Notes under the pieces: generated by a model
What the model was told of the DNA's origin: nothing
Database searches by the model: none
Seen by the model: only the letters and a program-made list of their open reading frames with translations
Program-made: the position numbers and the translations under genes
NCBI RefSeq assembly: GCF_007827955.1
Contig: NZ_VITR01000006.1
Location: 310,001 to 374,000, forward strand
Length of the DNA: 64,000 nucleotides
Reading direction: 5' to 3'
DNA from: Nitrospirillum pindoramense
GTDB lineage: Bacteria; Pseudomonadota; Alphaproteobacteria; Azospirillales; Azospirillaceae
In this document: one piece after another, positions 37,326 through 46,777 of the stretch
Position numbering within the stretch: the stretch's first letter is position 1
Layout: the number at the start of each line of letters is the position of its first letter

Positions 37326-39026
37326 CTAGGCCGCCTTGACGCCGGTGATGAAACGCGAAACCTCGGCGTTCAGGTCCTCCGCCTGATGCGACACGTCGCG
37401 GGCGGACTCTTGCAACTGACCAGCGGCGGCGCCGGTCGCCACCGCTGCCTGATGCACGCCCGTGATGTTGCGGGACACATCCTCGGTCCCCTTGGCGGCC
37501 TCATTCACGCTGCGGGCGATTTCCGAGGTGGTGGCCGACTGTTCCTCGATGGCGGAGGCGATGGCCATGGCGATGTCCGACATCTGGTTGATGGTGCGGC
37601 TGACGCTTTCGATGGCGGCCACGGCCTGGGTTGTCAGGCCCTGGATTTCGCCAATCTGGCTTTCGATATCGCCCGTCGCCTTGGCGGTCTGGTTGGCCAG
37701 GCTTTTCACCTCGCTGGCCACGACGGCGAAGCCCTTGCCCGCCTCACCCGCCCGCGCCGCCTCGATGGTGGCATTGAGGGCCAGCAAGTTGGTCTGGCCG
37801 GCGATGTCGCTGATGAGTTGCACGATCTCGCCGATCCGGTGGGCGCTGTCGGCCAGGCGGCGCGCGGTGCCGCTGGTCTCTGTCGCCTCCTGGATCGCCT
37901 TGGTGGCGATGGTGCGGGACTTTTCCACCTGGCTGCCGATCTCCTGCACGGTCGCCACCATCTCATCGGTGGCGGAGGCCACGGTCTGGACGTTGGCGGA
38001 GGCCTGCTGCGCGGCGGTGGCCACGGCGCTGGACTGGGCGTTGGTCTGTTCCGCCGTGCTGGTCATGCTCTGCGCCGTGGCCTCCATCTCCGTGGCGGCC
38101 CCCGCCAGGGCGTTGACCAACTGAGCCACCTTGGCCTCGAATCCCTGGACCAGATGTTCCAGGGCCTGGGCGCGGCGTTCCTTGGCCTGGCGCTCCATTT
38201 CCTGGGCCTGGGCAAGATCGCGGGCCTGGACCATGCCGTCGCGGAACACCCGCAGCGCGCGGGCCAGTGTCCCCACCTCATCACCCCGGTCGGTATTGGG
38301 GATGGCAACCGCCAAATCGCCGGCGGCCATGGTTTCGACCACGCCGGTGGTGCGGGCGATGGGCCGGACCACGCCGGCGACGATCACCACCGTGGCGCCC
38401 GCGCACAGCAGAGCGCTGGCGGCGATGGCCGCCCAGGTCATCCAAAGGGCGGTGGCGTACAGGGCGGCGCCGCGATCGGCGGCCTTCTTGCCTTCCACCC
38501 GGTTGAAGTCGGTATCGGCCAGGACGCTTTCCTGCGCGGCCTTGAAGACCTTGAGTTCATCGCCCAGGAACAGGGGCAGGGCTTTTGTCGCCTCCCCCTT
38601 GCGGGCCAGGTCATCCACCTGGGCGGCCACCGCCTTGTACTGGGCCCACATGTCGTCGAAGGCCTTCATCAGGCGTTCGTCATCCGTGCCCAGGGTGACC
38701 AGCGGCTGGTAATCGGCCCGGGCCTTGTCCGCCTGGCCCACCGCGTCGGCGTACTGAGCCTCCGCTGCCTTCAGCAACGCGGCATCGTTGGCGGCGGCGG
38801 CGATGACCAGGCGCCCCTCCACCGCGCGAGCGTCGGTCACCGCCACCCCCAGCCGGCCCAAGGCCGCTGTGGAAGGCAGCCAGTTGTCGCGCATGTCAGC
38901 GGCGGTATTGCTCACCGCCGCCGTCCGGCCGAGACCGAACAGGCCCAAGCCCAGCGTCGTCAGAAACACCACCAGAAAAACCGTCAGGATTTTGAAGCGG
39001 ATGGAAAGGTTGCGCCAGGCAGTCAT
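37326..39026 (-). CDS. Methyl-accepting chemotaxis protein
   Basis: A 566-residue inner-membrane chemoreceptor. A membrane helix (about residues 12-34) leads into a periplasmic helical sensor of the 4HB type (about 35-190) and a second membrane helix (about 195-220). A HAMP region follows ('[23 protein letters not shown]') and then a long cytoplasmic coiled coil. The signalling tip reads '[37 protein letters not shown]'-like sequence. There is no NWETF-type tail for CheR docking. ATG 39026 has GGAAAGGAAG upstream. The ligand is unknown. Confidence 0.93.
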   Translation of the reverse strand: MTAWRNLSIRFKILTVFLVVFLTTLGLGLFGLGRTAAVSNTAADMRDNWLPSTAALGRLGVAVTDARAVEGRLVIAAAANDAALLKAAEAQYADAVGQADKARADYQPLVTLGTDDERLMKAFDDMWAQYKAVAAQVDDLARKGEATKALPLFLGDELKVFKAAQESVLADTDFNRVEGKKAADRGAALYATALWMTWAAIAASALLCAGATVVIVAGVVRPIARTTGVVETMAAGDLAVAIPNTDRGDEVGTLARALRVFRDGMVQARDLAQAQEMERQAKERRAQALEHLVQGFEAKVAQLVNALAGAATEMEATAQSMTSTAEQTNAQSSAVATAAQQASANVQTVASATDEMVATVQEIGSQVEKSRTIATKAIQEATETSGTARRLADSAHRIGEIVQLISDIAGQTNLLALNATIEAARAGEAGKGFAVVASEVKSLANQTAKATGDIESQIGEIQGLTTQAVAAIESVSRTINQMSDIAMAIASAIEEQSATTSEIARSVNEAAKGTEDVSRNITGVHQAAVATGAAAGQLQESARDVSHQAEDLNAEVSRFITGVKAA

Positions 39027-39528
39027 GATTTCTTCCTTTCCTGGATGGTTCTGGATTCGGGATGGGGTTGGCCATGGATGCCCGTGGAGGGGCCATACCA
39101 TCATCATCCCTCATTCAACCTTTCCGGTTAAGGAGGAGTTAATCTCCAACTCATTAAGGCCCTGGCACGCCATGATATAAATCTTTGATAGTATTATATT
39201 ATCTCCCCTTTCTCCTCCTCAGGCCGGTCCTGCCGTGGCGTTGGCGTGCGTAAATGCCGCACCCGCAAAAGTCGATTCATCGCACTCAAGCGGCCAAGCG
39301 CTTCGCGGCCTAGGCCGCAAGCGTTAACGACCGGCTAACCCTTGTTGGCATAGTCTTGCGGCCGACAGGCAACCCTGGTCCGAAGGATCAGCGGTCGCCG
39401 AGGGAGAAGGCCGCCGATAAGGTCGGTCCCAACAAGGGCCCCAAGCGGGAAATCCGCCGGCAGGGCCCGCCACCACCAAGCGAGAACGGCCCCTTTGGCA
39501 GAAGGCGGCCGCAGGATGTGTTTGCGCC
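39027..39528. other. 502-base intergenic region between divergent receptor and binding-protein genes
   Basis: No convincing gene. An AT-rich segment (39165-39215) probably holds the receptor promoter. A dyad lies at 39299-39323: GCGGCC-TA-GGCCGC extended by CGCTT/AAGCG with one bulged base. The segment 39356-39528 is Lys/Pro/Gly-coding in one plus frame but has no good ribosome site and looks like untranslated leader. Confidence 0.4.
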
Positions 39529-40446
39529 ATGCCCCTGCCCCCTGTTCCCCGTTTATGCGCCCTTTGGCTGGCGCTCTGCCTGATGGCGGCGCCGGCCCTC
39601 GCCGCGGGTCGCAACGACGACCCCGTCGACATGGGCGGCCTGGCCGCGCCGGCGGCCGCGCCCCCCGCGCCGGCGCCGCTGGTGGTGCATGCCTTGAACC
39701 AGGGCACGGCCTCCGCCTATGTGCTGAAGGTGTTGAAGCTGGCGCTGGCCAAGAGCGGCCGGCCCTATGTGCTGAAGATCGACGACCACCCCCTGCCCAC
39801 CGCCCGGGTGCTGCGCCTGCTGGAGCAGCCGGACAACGGCGTGGTGGATGTCTATTGGCTGCCCACGGCGCCGGCGCTGGAGGCCCATTTCCAGCCGGTG
39901 CGGGTGCCGCTGGACCGGGGACTGATGGGATATCGCCTGCTGGCGGTGGGTGAGGCCGGCCAAGCCAAGCTGCAGGACGGCCAGCCCCTGGCCCTGGCGC
40001 AGGGAACCGGGTGGCCGGAAGCCCGCCTGCTGCGCGCCGCCGGCCAAACCGTGCGCGAGACGGCCGGCAACCCGTACGCCGACGTCGCCGATGGCGCCGC
40101 GGACGCCGTGCCCCGCAGCAGCCTGGATATCGAGCCGGAGGTGGAGCGGGCGCAAGCGGCCGGCGTGCCGGTGACGGTGGCTCGCGATGTCGCCCTGTTC
40201 TACCGCGACTTCTATCTCTACTTCTTCGTGGCCAAGCATAACGACCGCCTGGCCGACATGCTGCTGGACGGCCTGTATGAGGCCTATGCCGACGGCTCGT
40301 TCATGGCGCTGTTCCGCAACGACCCGCAGATCCAGGCGGCCATGGCCTACACCAGGCAGGGGCGGCGGGTGCTGGCCCTGCCCAACCCCGATGCCACGGC
40401 ACCCACCCGCGCCCTGGCCGCCAGCCTGACGGAAAGCCTGGAATAG
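39529..40446 (+). CDS. Periplasmic solute-binding-like protein
   Basis: A 305-residue exported protein with signal 'RLCALWLALCLMAAPALAAG'. The body has the same pattern as the protein at 18714: a 'YVLKVLKLALAKSGRPYVL' helix early, a 'VPLDRGLMGYRLLAVGEAGQAKL' segment, and 'GLYEAYADGSFMALFRNDP' late. This marks a paralogous family of type II binding-fold proteins without linked permeases. Start ATG 39529; a weak AGGA precedes it. It may bind a solute for sensing rather than transport. Confidence 0.8.
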   Translation: MPLPPVPRLCALWLALCLMAAPALAAGRNDDPVDMGGLAAPAAAPPAPAPLVVHALNQGTASAYVLKVLKLALAKSGRPYVLKIDDHPLPTARVLRLLEQPDNGVVDVYWLPTAPALEAHFQPVRVPLDRGLMGYRLLAVGEAGQAKLQDGQPLALAQGTGWPEARLLRAAGQTVRETAGNPYADVADGAADAVPRSSLDIEPEVERAQAAGVPVTVARDVALFYRDFYLYFFVAKHNDRLADMLLDGLYEAYADGSFMALFRNDPQIQAAMAYTRQGRRVLALPNPDATAPTRALAASLTESLE

Positions 40447-40471
40447 CGGCGGGCCGCGATTCCGCCATCCC

Positions 40472-41722
40472 CTACTCCACCAGGCCCATGGAAACGATGA
40501 AGATCAGGTAGAAGGTCAGCGCCAGCATGGCCACCCACAACAGGCCGATGGTGCGCCACAGGGCGCCGAACGTGCCCAGCCGGTAGGCGCCCTTGAGGTG
40601 GGCGTACATATGGATGGGGGGAACGAAGCACATCAGGACGCCGATGGCATCCGCCCCCAGCCCGGCCCGCGACCCCAGCGCCGCGACCGCCGTCAGCACC
40701 GCCATAAAGGAGAGGGAGTGCAGGGCGAAGACCACATGGTCGTAGAGAAAGACGCCGCGCTTGAACAGGAACATCAGCCAGATGAAGGGCACCGACAGCG
40801 GCACCAGCAGGAAGGACAGCTTGGAGGCAGATTCCTTCATCTTGTAGAGCGTCAGTTCGGGATTGCGCAGGGCGTGGCGGACATGCTCCTCCAGCTTGGG
40901 CATGCCGAGGTCCACGTCGAACAGCTGCTTGGAATCGGCCAGTTGCTTGGCGGAGCGGGCCCAGGCCGGTTCATCGGTGGTGGCGGGTTCCTCATCGGTG
41001 ACGGCCGGCGTCTTGACCACTGAGGCGTCCGGTTTCGTCTCCCCGCCCACCGCCTCGGTCGCGGCCTTGGCCTTCAGGCCGGCCGCCGCCGCCGCGTCGA
41101 AAGCCTTCAGCATGGCCTCCGCCACCTTCAGTTCCTGCCGGCGCTTGTCCCGCAGGGCGGTGGCGTCGGCCACGTCGCGCCCCTCACGCTGGGCCTCCGC
41201 CAGATCGTTTTCCGCGTCCTTGAGTTCCCCCTTGGCGTCGGCGACGGTGGACTCCAGTTCCGCCCGCCCTTCGGCCAGAGACTGGTGATCCAGGCTTTTC
41301 AGCGGGTTGCCGCCCAGTGACTTCGCCGGCGTATCGACGAAGGACAGGGAGAAGAACATCAGGAAGACGCAGAACAGGAACAGCGCCAAGGGCGAGACGT
41401 AGCGCACGCGATGCCCATGGACATAGCGCCGCGTCAGGCTGCCGGGGCGGAAGGCCAGCATGGGGAAGGTGCGCCACACCTTGCTGTCGAAATGCAGGAT
41501 GCCGTGGAAGAACTCCTCCACGATGTGCAGCATGGACCGGTGGACATGCCCCGGCTGGCCGCAGGCGTGGCAGTAGGCCCCGGTCAGATGCGTGCCGCAA
41601 TTGGCGCACCGGTGGTGGCCATCCTCATGGGTGACGGCGGCCTGATGCCGCTCACCCTCGATCGCCCTGGCGACCAAGCTGGCTTCCGCCAGGCCGCCGG
41701 CCGCCTCAATCTCCCCGCTCAT
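40472..41722 (-). CDS. DUF3667 membrane protein with zinc ribbon
   Basis: 416 residues. Four cysteines, C39-x2-C42 and C51-x2-C54, form a zinc-ribbon-like module typical of DUF3667. A hydrophobic helix follows near 120-145. A long Lys/Glu/Ala-rich segment (about residues 160-280) is probably coiled coil outside the membrane. Four to five C-terminal helices end the protein. ATG 41722 has GGGGAA-type purines before it. Function unknown. Confidence 0.8.
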   Translation of the reverse strand: MSGEIEAAGGLAEASLVARAIEGERHQAAVTHEDGHHRCANCGTHLTGAYCHACGQPGHVHRSMLHIVEEFFHGILHFDSKVWRTFPMLAFRPGSLTRRYVHGHRVRYVSPLALFLFCVFLMFFSLSFVDTPAKSLGGNPLKSLDHQSLAEGRAELESTVADAKGELKDAENDLAEAQREGRDVADATALRDKRRQELKVAEAMLKAFDAAAAAGLKAKAATEAVGGETKPDASVVKTPAVTDEEPATTDEPAWARSAKQLADSKQLFDVDLGMPKLEEHVRHALRNPELTLYKMKESASKLSFLLVPLSVPFIWLMFLFKRGVFLYDHVVFALHSLSFMAVLTAVAALGSRAGLGADAIGVLMCFVPPIHMYAHLKGAYRLGTFGALWRTIGLLWVAMLALTFYLIFIVSMGLVE

Positions 41723-41833
41723 TCCCCTGCCCCCCAAGGCCATCCCCCGCAGCGGCGCGGGGCCGGCGCCGAGGATGCGGGCAGTACGGCTTAATTGCAA
41801 GATTGGCGGGGCGTCCTAAGGGGTTAGGACGGC

Positions 41834-42574
41834 TTAGGGGATGAAATAGAAGGGGTTGGGCAGCTTGAAGCCACGCTCGGCATGGCCGCCGACCAGGTCG
41901 CTGTCCTGATCGCCCATGTTGGCGATGATGGTGTAGCCCTGGGCCTCGATACGCGCCCGCTCCGCCGCCTTGTAGTCCGCCGCCGATGGATTGTGGGTCC
42001 CAGGTGTCCGCAGCACCAGGCCGGCCCAGCCCTCATAGCCTGCGGCCGTCAGGTTGCGGGCGGTGGCCTCGCGCTCCGTCTCCGGCCGGCCGGTGATGAA
42101 AAAGACGGCGACGCCGGCGGCCCGCGCCTGACGGTAGACCTCCAACGTCGGCGCGATGACAGCGGCCCGGCCCATCATCTCCCAGACCGGGGCGGCGCAC
42201 GGCCCCCGATCGAGGTCGCAGCCGCCGGCGGTGATGTAGCCGAAGTCGTTGATCCGCAATTGCGGCCAGTTGCTGAGCGATGTCTCGTCAATATCCAGCA
42301 CCAGGGCGGGACGGGCGCCGGCCGGCAAGGTGGCGGCACGCGCCTTGATCCAGGCGGCGGCCTCGCCCGCCACGCGGGCCAGGTCGCGGTCATAGGCGCC
42401 GCTGTCGTGATAGGCCACCAGTTGGGTCTTCACCACACCCAGGTTGGGCAGGCCGGGCGCCGGCGCTATCGGCGCCAGGGGCGCCTGATGGGCGCAACCG
42501 GCCAGCGTGGCCAGGCTGAGGGCGGCCAGAACGCGGAGGGGCAGGCCCCGGAGGGACGGGGCGCGAACGGACAT
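41834..42574 (-). CDS. HAD-type acid phosphatase lipoprotein (class C / OlpA-like)
   Basis: A 246-residue lipoprotein with lipobox 'LAGC' (C27). The HAD phosphatase signature is 'LVLDIDETSLSNW', followed by the second motif 'VFFITGRPETER' and a late 'ANMGDQDSDLVGG' acidic motif. This is the e(P4)/acid phosphatase B superfamily that dephosphorylates nucleotides or sugars in the periplasm. ATG 42574 has GAAGGAG before it. It starts 14 bases after the metallophosphoesterase gene, so the two phosphatases form an operon. Confidence 0.87.
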   Translation of the reverse strand: MSVRAPSLRGLPLRVLAALSLATLAGCAHQAPLAPIAPAPGLPNLGVVKTQLVAYHDSGAYDRDLARVAGEAAAWIKARAATLPAGARPALVLDIDETSLSNWPQLRINDFGYITAGGCDLDRGPCAAPVWEMMGRAAVIAPTLEVYRQARAAGVAVFFITGRPETEREATARNLTAAGYEGWAGLVLRTPGTHNPSAADYKAAERARIEAQGYTIIANMGDQDSDLVGGHAERGFKLPNPFYFIP

Positions 42575-42588
42575 GCGGGCGGGCTCCT

Positions 42589-44076
42589 TCAGGGCTGGGG
42601 ACAAGCGCAGCGGGTGTAGCCATCGACCAGGGTCTGGTCCAGGGCGCACAGATACAGCGGCTGATTATCCGGCGTCATGGCGGAGGCATCTGGCCGGGCG
42701 ACACTGTAGATGGCGCGATAGCGCGCCCTGGCCGGCCCGCTGTCGCGGATATGCGCGATGATGGCGCGCAACGCCTGGGGCGTCAGGGCCGGCGCCCCCC
42801 AAACCCGGGCCGTATCGTACTCGGGCAGCCAGCGGGCGGTGCGCAGGCTGGGCCCATCGACCAGATTGGCCAGGTAGTAGGTGGTCAGGTGGGCGACCGA
42901 GCCATCGGCCGCCGCCACCCCCAGCTTGAACGCCGGGCTTTGCTGGTAGACCGGGCTGACGGCCGGCGTCACCAGCACAGGAACCCCGGCACCGGGGGGA
43001 CCCATCAGGCGCAAATCGTCCATATGGACATGGCCGGCGAACAGCACCTTCACGATGTCATGGTAGGGCGCCAGCTCCGCCTCGAACCGCGCCTCCATGC
43101 CGGGGGCGAACAGTTCGACCGGCGCGGTGCAGGAGGGCGCCGGCTGGCCGGCGGTGGCCGCCTCCTTGCCCGCCTTGGCCCAGGCGCTGGCGGTGGCATA
43201 GCTGTCGATGCCCGGCACGACATGGGTGATCAGCCAGACGCTGTCGCCGGCCGCCTTGGCGTCGGCCAGCGCCTGGTGCAGCCAGGCCAGCGTGGTGTCC
43301 TGCGGCGTGTCACCGGGGCGCCCGCAGCTGTTCTTGTACTTGCGGGCCAGGGGCACCGTGTCGAAGGACACGATGCGCACGCCCTTCAAGGTCGGATGGC
43401 GGATGACGTAGTTGCCGGCCAGGCGCCAGTCTCGGTCTATGGCCGCCGCATCCGCCCCCTCCCCCAGGCCGGGACCGAAGCCCTGGGTCAGCAGCGGCAG
43501 GGTGTCCGCCAGGAACGGACCGTTGGGCGCCACGGCATAGTCGCCGCAATAGCTGTCGTTGTTGCCGAGCGCCGTCAGCACCGGGACGCCCGGGAAGGTC
43601 TGCCGCAGGGCTTCCAGCAGCACCGTCACCGTCTTCAAGGTGAAGGCGCGGTAGGCCGCGTCATCCCCCTTGTGCGCCGGCAAGGTCTCCTCGAACGTGT
43701 CGCGGAAGTCGTGGGCCAGCATGTCGCCGGTGTGCAGGATGTAGGCGGGATGCCGCTGGGCCTGTCGCATGGCCGCGAAGGCGGAGCGGAGCAGGAACCA
43801 GTTGCTGTCCCGGCCGAAGGGGGACAGGCGCCGCCCGGCGGCGCTGTCCAGGATGGCCGGCCACTCCTTTGCGGGTGCCGCGTCCAGCCGGGCGGCCAAG
43901 CTGGCGTCATCCAAGGGATTGAAATGCAGGTCGCTGACCACCAGGAAGGGTGCCGGCTCCGCCACGGAGGCCACGGTACCGGCCGGCTTGGCCGCCCAGG
44001 CCACACTTGCCCCCAACAGGCACAAGCCCATCGCCACCGCCGTGGCCAAGCCCGGCAAGGTCATCCGCTTCACCAC
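42589..44076 (-). CDS. Secreted metallophosphoesterase (acid sphingomyelinase-like)
   Basis: A 495-residue exported calcineurin-like phosphoesterase. After the signal peptide ('TAVAMGLCLLGASVAWA') the metal-binding blocks appear in order: 'VVSDLHFNPLDD', 'ILHTGDMLAHDF', 'LGNNDSYCGDY', 'LITHVVPGID' and 'FAGHVHMDDLR'. The spacing and C-terminal region resemble sphingomyelinase-type phosphodiesterases. GTG 44076 was chosen (GAGGGG 6 bases before); ATG 44064 is possible. Paired with the downstream acid phosphatase, it suggests periplasmic phosphate scavenging. Confidence 0.83.
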   Translation of the reverse strand: MVKRMTLPGLATAVAMGLCLLGASVAWAAKPAGTVASVAEPAPFLVVSDLHFNPLDDASLAARLDAAPAKEWPAILDSAAGRRLSPFGRDSNWFLLRSAFAAMRQAQRHPAYILHTGDMLAHDFRDTFEETLPAHKGDDAAYRAFTLKTVTVLLEALRQTFPGVPVLTALGNNDSYCGDYAVAPNGPFLADTLPLLTQGFGPGLGEGADAAAIDRDWRLAGNYVIRHPTLKGVRIVSFDTVPLARKYKNSCGRPGDTPQDTTLAWLHQALADAKAAGDSVWLITHVVPGIDSYATASAWAKAGKEAATAGQPAPSCTAPVELFAPGMEARFEAELAPYHDIVKVLFAGHVHMDDLRLMGPPGAGVPVLVTPAVSPVYQQSPAFKLGVAAADGSVAHLTTYYLANLVDGPSLRTARWLPEYDTARVWGAPALTPQALRAIIAHIRDSGPARARYRAIYSVARPDASAMTPDNQPLYLCALDQTLVDGYTRCACPQP

Positions 44077-44318
44077 CAGCTGCCCCTCGGTTTCGCACCC
44101 GCAGTATCGCGCACCGTTGATGGCGGGCCGCCCCCGCCCTGTCAATGGCGCTGGCCGCCACACCGCAAAAACATGACCAAATGGACAGGATTTGACCCGG
44201 CACACCATCGTTTGTTTCCCGGCGTCCCTGGGCATTCCTGGTTGTATTCAGCCGAGTGGCTGGATACCGTTTCGTATTAACGCCGCATTGCCGGGCGGCG
44301 ACATCATGGGGCGGGGAC

Positions 44319-45188
44319 ATGGGACGGACGGGATGGGGGCTGGTGCTTACGGCGGTGGCGCTGATGGCATTGGCGGGGTGTGACAACGAGATGTCCACCG
44401 GCGTGCCGGCACCGCCGCCTCCACCGCTTATTGCTGCGCGGGCACCCGTCGCGGACAAGGCCGGTACCGAACAGATCGTCGTGACGGGAGCCAGGCGGGG
44501 AGAGCAGGATCAAGGCAAATATCTCGCCGTCACGCAGTCCTACAGCCTTGGCCTGCCGGCCAACGCGGTTGAAGCGGTACAGAACCGCAACCTGGCGACA
44601 TGCGCTAAGCTGGGCTGCCTCGTCTTGGAAAGCAATCTGGAGCGTGGCTATGCCAACAGGATCACGGCCCGGACCTCTGTCCGTATTCCTCCACAGGACG
44701 TGGCTGCGCTGGTGGCCGACCTGACGGCACCGCCCGCCCGTGTGACCTCGCACAGCATCGCCACTGAAGACATGACGACGACAGTGCTGGATACGGACAA
44801 GCGCCTGGCAAGCAAGGTTGCCCTGCGAGACCGGCTGACCGCACTGATGCACGGCCCCACCCCTATGGCCGTATCCGATCTGGTGGCGGCTGAACGGGAA
44901 CTGGCGAACGCCCAGGGGGAAATCGAAAGCCTGACCGCTCAGCGCGACTACCTGCGCCGACAGACGGAAATGGTGCGGATTGACATCGACTACAACGGTG
45001 AAGCGGCGGTGGCTGGGGACACCGACCTCACCCCCATAAGCCGCGCGTTCAAGGGCTTTGGCCAGACCGTGGTCCGCGCCACCGCGTCACTGATCGCCAC
45101 GATCGCGGCGCTGCTGCCCTGGCTGCCCCTGATCCTGTTGGCCGGCTGGATCTTGCGCCACCCGCTGAAGCGCCTGTTACGGCGCTAA
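44319..45188 (+). CDS. DUF4349 lipoprotein with C-terminal membrane helix
   Basis: 289 residues. Lipobox 'LAGC' at C21. A central domain with 'RNLATCAKLGCLVLESN' and 'PPARVTSHSIATEDMTT' matches DUF4349, followed by a coiled coil ('LVAAERELANAQGEIESLTAQ'). A membrane helix near 262-282 ends in 'KRLLRR'. Start ATG 44319 has GCGGGGAC. Role unknown. After the stop the same frame runs on into a second, similar tail (45189-45266). Confidence 0.8.
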   Translation: MGRTGWGLVLTAVALMALAGCDNEMSTGVPAPPPPPLIAARAPVADKAGTEQIVVTGARRGEQDQGKYLAVTQSYSLGLPANAVEAVQNRNLATCAKLGCLVLESNLERGYANRITARTSVRIPPQDVAALVADLTAPPARVTSHSIATEDMTTTVLDTDKRLASKVALRDRLTALMHGPTPMAVSDLVAAERELANAQGEIESLTAQRDYLRRQTEMVRIDIDYNGEAAVAGDTDLTPISRAFKGFGQTVVRATASLIATIAALLPWLPLILLAGWILRHPLKRLLRR

Positions 45189-45266
45189 ATTGGCGTCCCC
45201 TGGACACCAGTGGTGGTGCTGGCCAGCTGGCTGGTGTGGCGCCGTTGGCGGTTCAAGGCCGCTTAA
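45189..45266 (+). pseudogene. Orphan C-terminal tail resembling the end of the DUF4349 protein
   Basis: In frame directly after the TAA of the DUF4349 gene, 25 codons and a second TAA encode 'PWTPVVVLASWLVWRRWR', which parallels 'PWLPLILLAGWILRHPLKR' at the end of the intact protein. It looks like the leftover of a tandem duplicate, or a read-through extension. It has no start of its own. Confidence 0.4.
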
Positions 45267-46027
45267 GCCAACCGCGCCACCAGCGACAGGGGCAGCAGCT
45301 TCAGGACCGGCGCCATATAGGCCCAGGGCCAGGTGGGGACGTGGGCCGTGGCCGGTTCCCGCTCGATGGCCTTCACCAGCAGGCGGCTGCCGACATCGCC
45401 GGCGATGGCGAAGGGCAGGCGCTTGGCGCCCGCGTTCAGTTCGGTGTGGATATAGCCGGGGAACAGGGTGGTGATCCGGATGGGGGTGCGCAACAGCTCG
45501 GCCCGGATGCCCTCCGCCAGGGCGGCCAGGCCCGCCTTGGTGGCGGCGTAGGTGGTCAGATGCTTGGGTAGGCCGCGCAGCGCGCTCATGGACGAGACGA
45601 CGACCAGGTGGCCTTTATTACGAGACCGGAATAACTCCACTGCGGCCTCGCACTGCGCCAGGGCCGCCACGAAATTGGTCTGGGCCGTCGCCAGGTTCTC
45701 GGCGAAATGGCCGGTGCCGATGCGCCGGCCGGAGCCAATGCCGGCATTGACGACGATGCGGTCCAATCCACCCATTTCGCTATCGAAAGCATGGAAGGTT
45801 TCAAACACCGCCGCGTGGTCGGTGACGTCCAGCGGGCGTATGGCGACACGGATGCCGGGATGCGCCTGCAGCAGGTCCCGCCGCAAGGCCTCCAGCCGGT
45901 CGGTGCGGCGGGCGCAGAGCGCCAAGTCCCGGCCGAGGGCGGCGAATTCCCGGGCCATGCCCAGGCCCAGGCCAGAACTGGCGCCGGTGATGAGGATCGT
46001 GCGATTTGGGGTGGATGGGGCCGTCAT
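45263..46027 (-). CDS. Short-chain dehydrogenase/reductase
   Basis: A 254-residue Rossmann-fold SDR with cofactor motif 'TGASSGLGLGMA', 'NAGIG' and the catalytic 'YAATKAG' (Tyr-x3-Lys), with Ser in 'VVSSMSA'. Arg residues after the second strand ('CARRTDR') suggest NADP(H). It is the last gene of the minus-strand run that starts with the acyl-CoA dehydrogenase, 26 bases after the histidine phosphatase gene. The substrate may be a hydroxyacyl intermediate; this is inferred from context. Confidence 0.85.
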   Translation of the reverse strand: MTAPSTPNRTILITGASSGLGLGMAREFAALGRDLALCARRTDRLEALRRDLLQAHPGIRVAIRPLDVTDHAAVFETFHAFDSEMGGLDRIVVNAGIGSGRRIGTGHFAENLATAQTNFVAALAQCEAAVELFRSRNKGHLVVVSSMSALRGLPKHLTTYAATKAGLAALAEGIRAELLRTPIRITTLFPGYIHTELNAGAKRLPFAIAGDVGSRLLVKAIEREPATAHVPTWPWAYMAPVLKLLPLSLVARLA

Positions 46028-46053
46028 GGGCGCCTCGATTCGGGGAGGTCGGA

Positions 46054-46773
46054 TCAGCGATAGGTCAGCAGGCCGTCCGGCCCTTCCAGGCCCGCCTGCT
46101 CATTGAGGCTGGACAGCGACCAGCCAGGCCCCACCCGGTCCACGGCCCGGGTCGGGACCAGCAGCTTGGTAACGCCGCCATTGACCAGGCCCCAATGGAC
46201 CTGGCGGGCGGCGGCGGCATCCAGGCCCAGCACCGCCTGCACCGCCACCATGATGGGCCCGCCGGAGGTGAAGACCAGGACGGCGGCACCCGTCCGCCCT
46301 CCTGCCTGGGCCGCCCGCGCGAGGCCGGCCAACACGCGGTCGCGGAACACGGGCCAGCTTTCGGTGTAGTCGGCATCGTGGTCCCCGGCCATCCACCGGG
46401 TCACCGCCTCGGCGAACAGCGCCTGATAGGCGCGGCGGGGATCGGGCGCGGAGGAAAGTTCCGCCCGGAGCGCGGCGGCATCGGCCAAATCCGGCCGATG
46501 GCGGGCGACCAGGTCGGCGGGGTCGTACTCGTTGAGGTTCGTGTCGACGGCCACGGCGGTCCCGCCCCGGCCCATGGCCTCAAGGCAGGCGGCGGCGGTG
46601 TCGCGGTGCCGGTTGAGGCTGCCGCTGAGGGCGATGATGTCCGCCGCTCCCAACCGGGCGGCAAGCTGCTGGCCCACCACCCGGCCCTGGGCGATGCCCG
46701 GCGCCGACAGGCGGTCGTAATCGTCCGCCCCGAAGGAGGCCTGGCCGTGGCGGATGAGGTACAGCGCCACCAT
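46054..46773 (-). CDS. Histidine phosphatase family protein
   Basis: A 239-residue phosphoglycerate-mutase-fold phosphatase. The catalytic motif is 'YLIRHGQAS' (H9) and the second conserved His is in the 'TSGGPI' region, where the usual 'VSHG' reads 'VFTSGGP'. That variant lacks the second catalytic His at this site, which may lower or change activity. It lies four bases after the APH-like kinase gene, suggesting a phospho-intermediate role. Confidence 0.82.
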   Translation of the reverse strand: MVALYLIRHGQASFGADDYDRLSAPGIAQGRVVGQQLAARLGAADIIALSGSLNRHRDTAAACLEAMGRGGTAVAVDTNLNEYDPADLVARHRPDLADAAALRAELSSAPDPRRAYQALFAEAVTRWMAGDHDADYTESWPVFRDRVLAGLARAAQAGGRTGAAVLVFTSGGPIMVAVQAVLGLDAAAARQVHWGLVNGGVTKLLVPTRAVDRVGPGWSLSSLNEQAGLEGPDGLLTYR

Positions 46774-46777
46774 GGGA

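Noticed and set aside
39356-39583. A 75-codon Lys/Pro-rich plus frame before the third binding protein
   Set aside because: TTG start without ribosome site, overlaps the signal peptide of the real gene and has no recognisable pattern.
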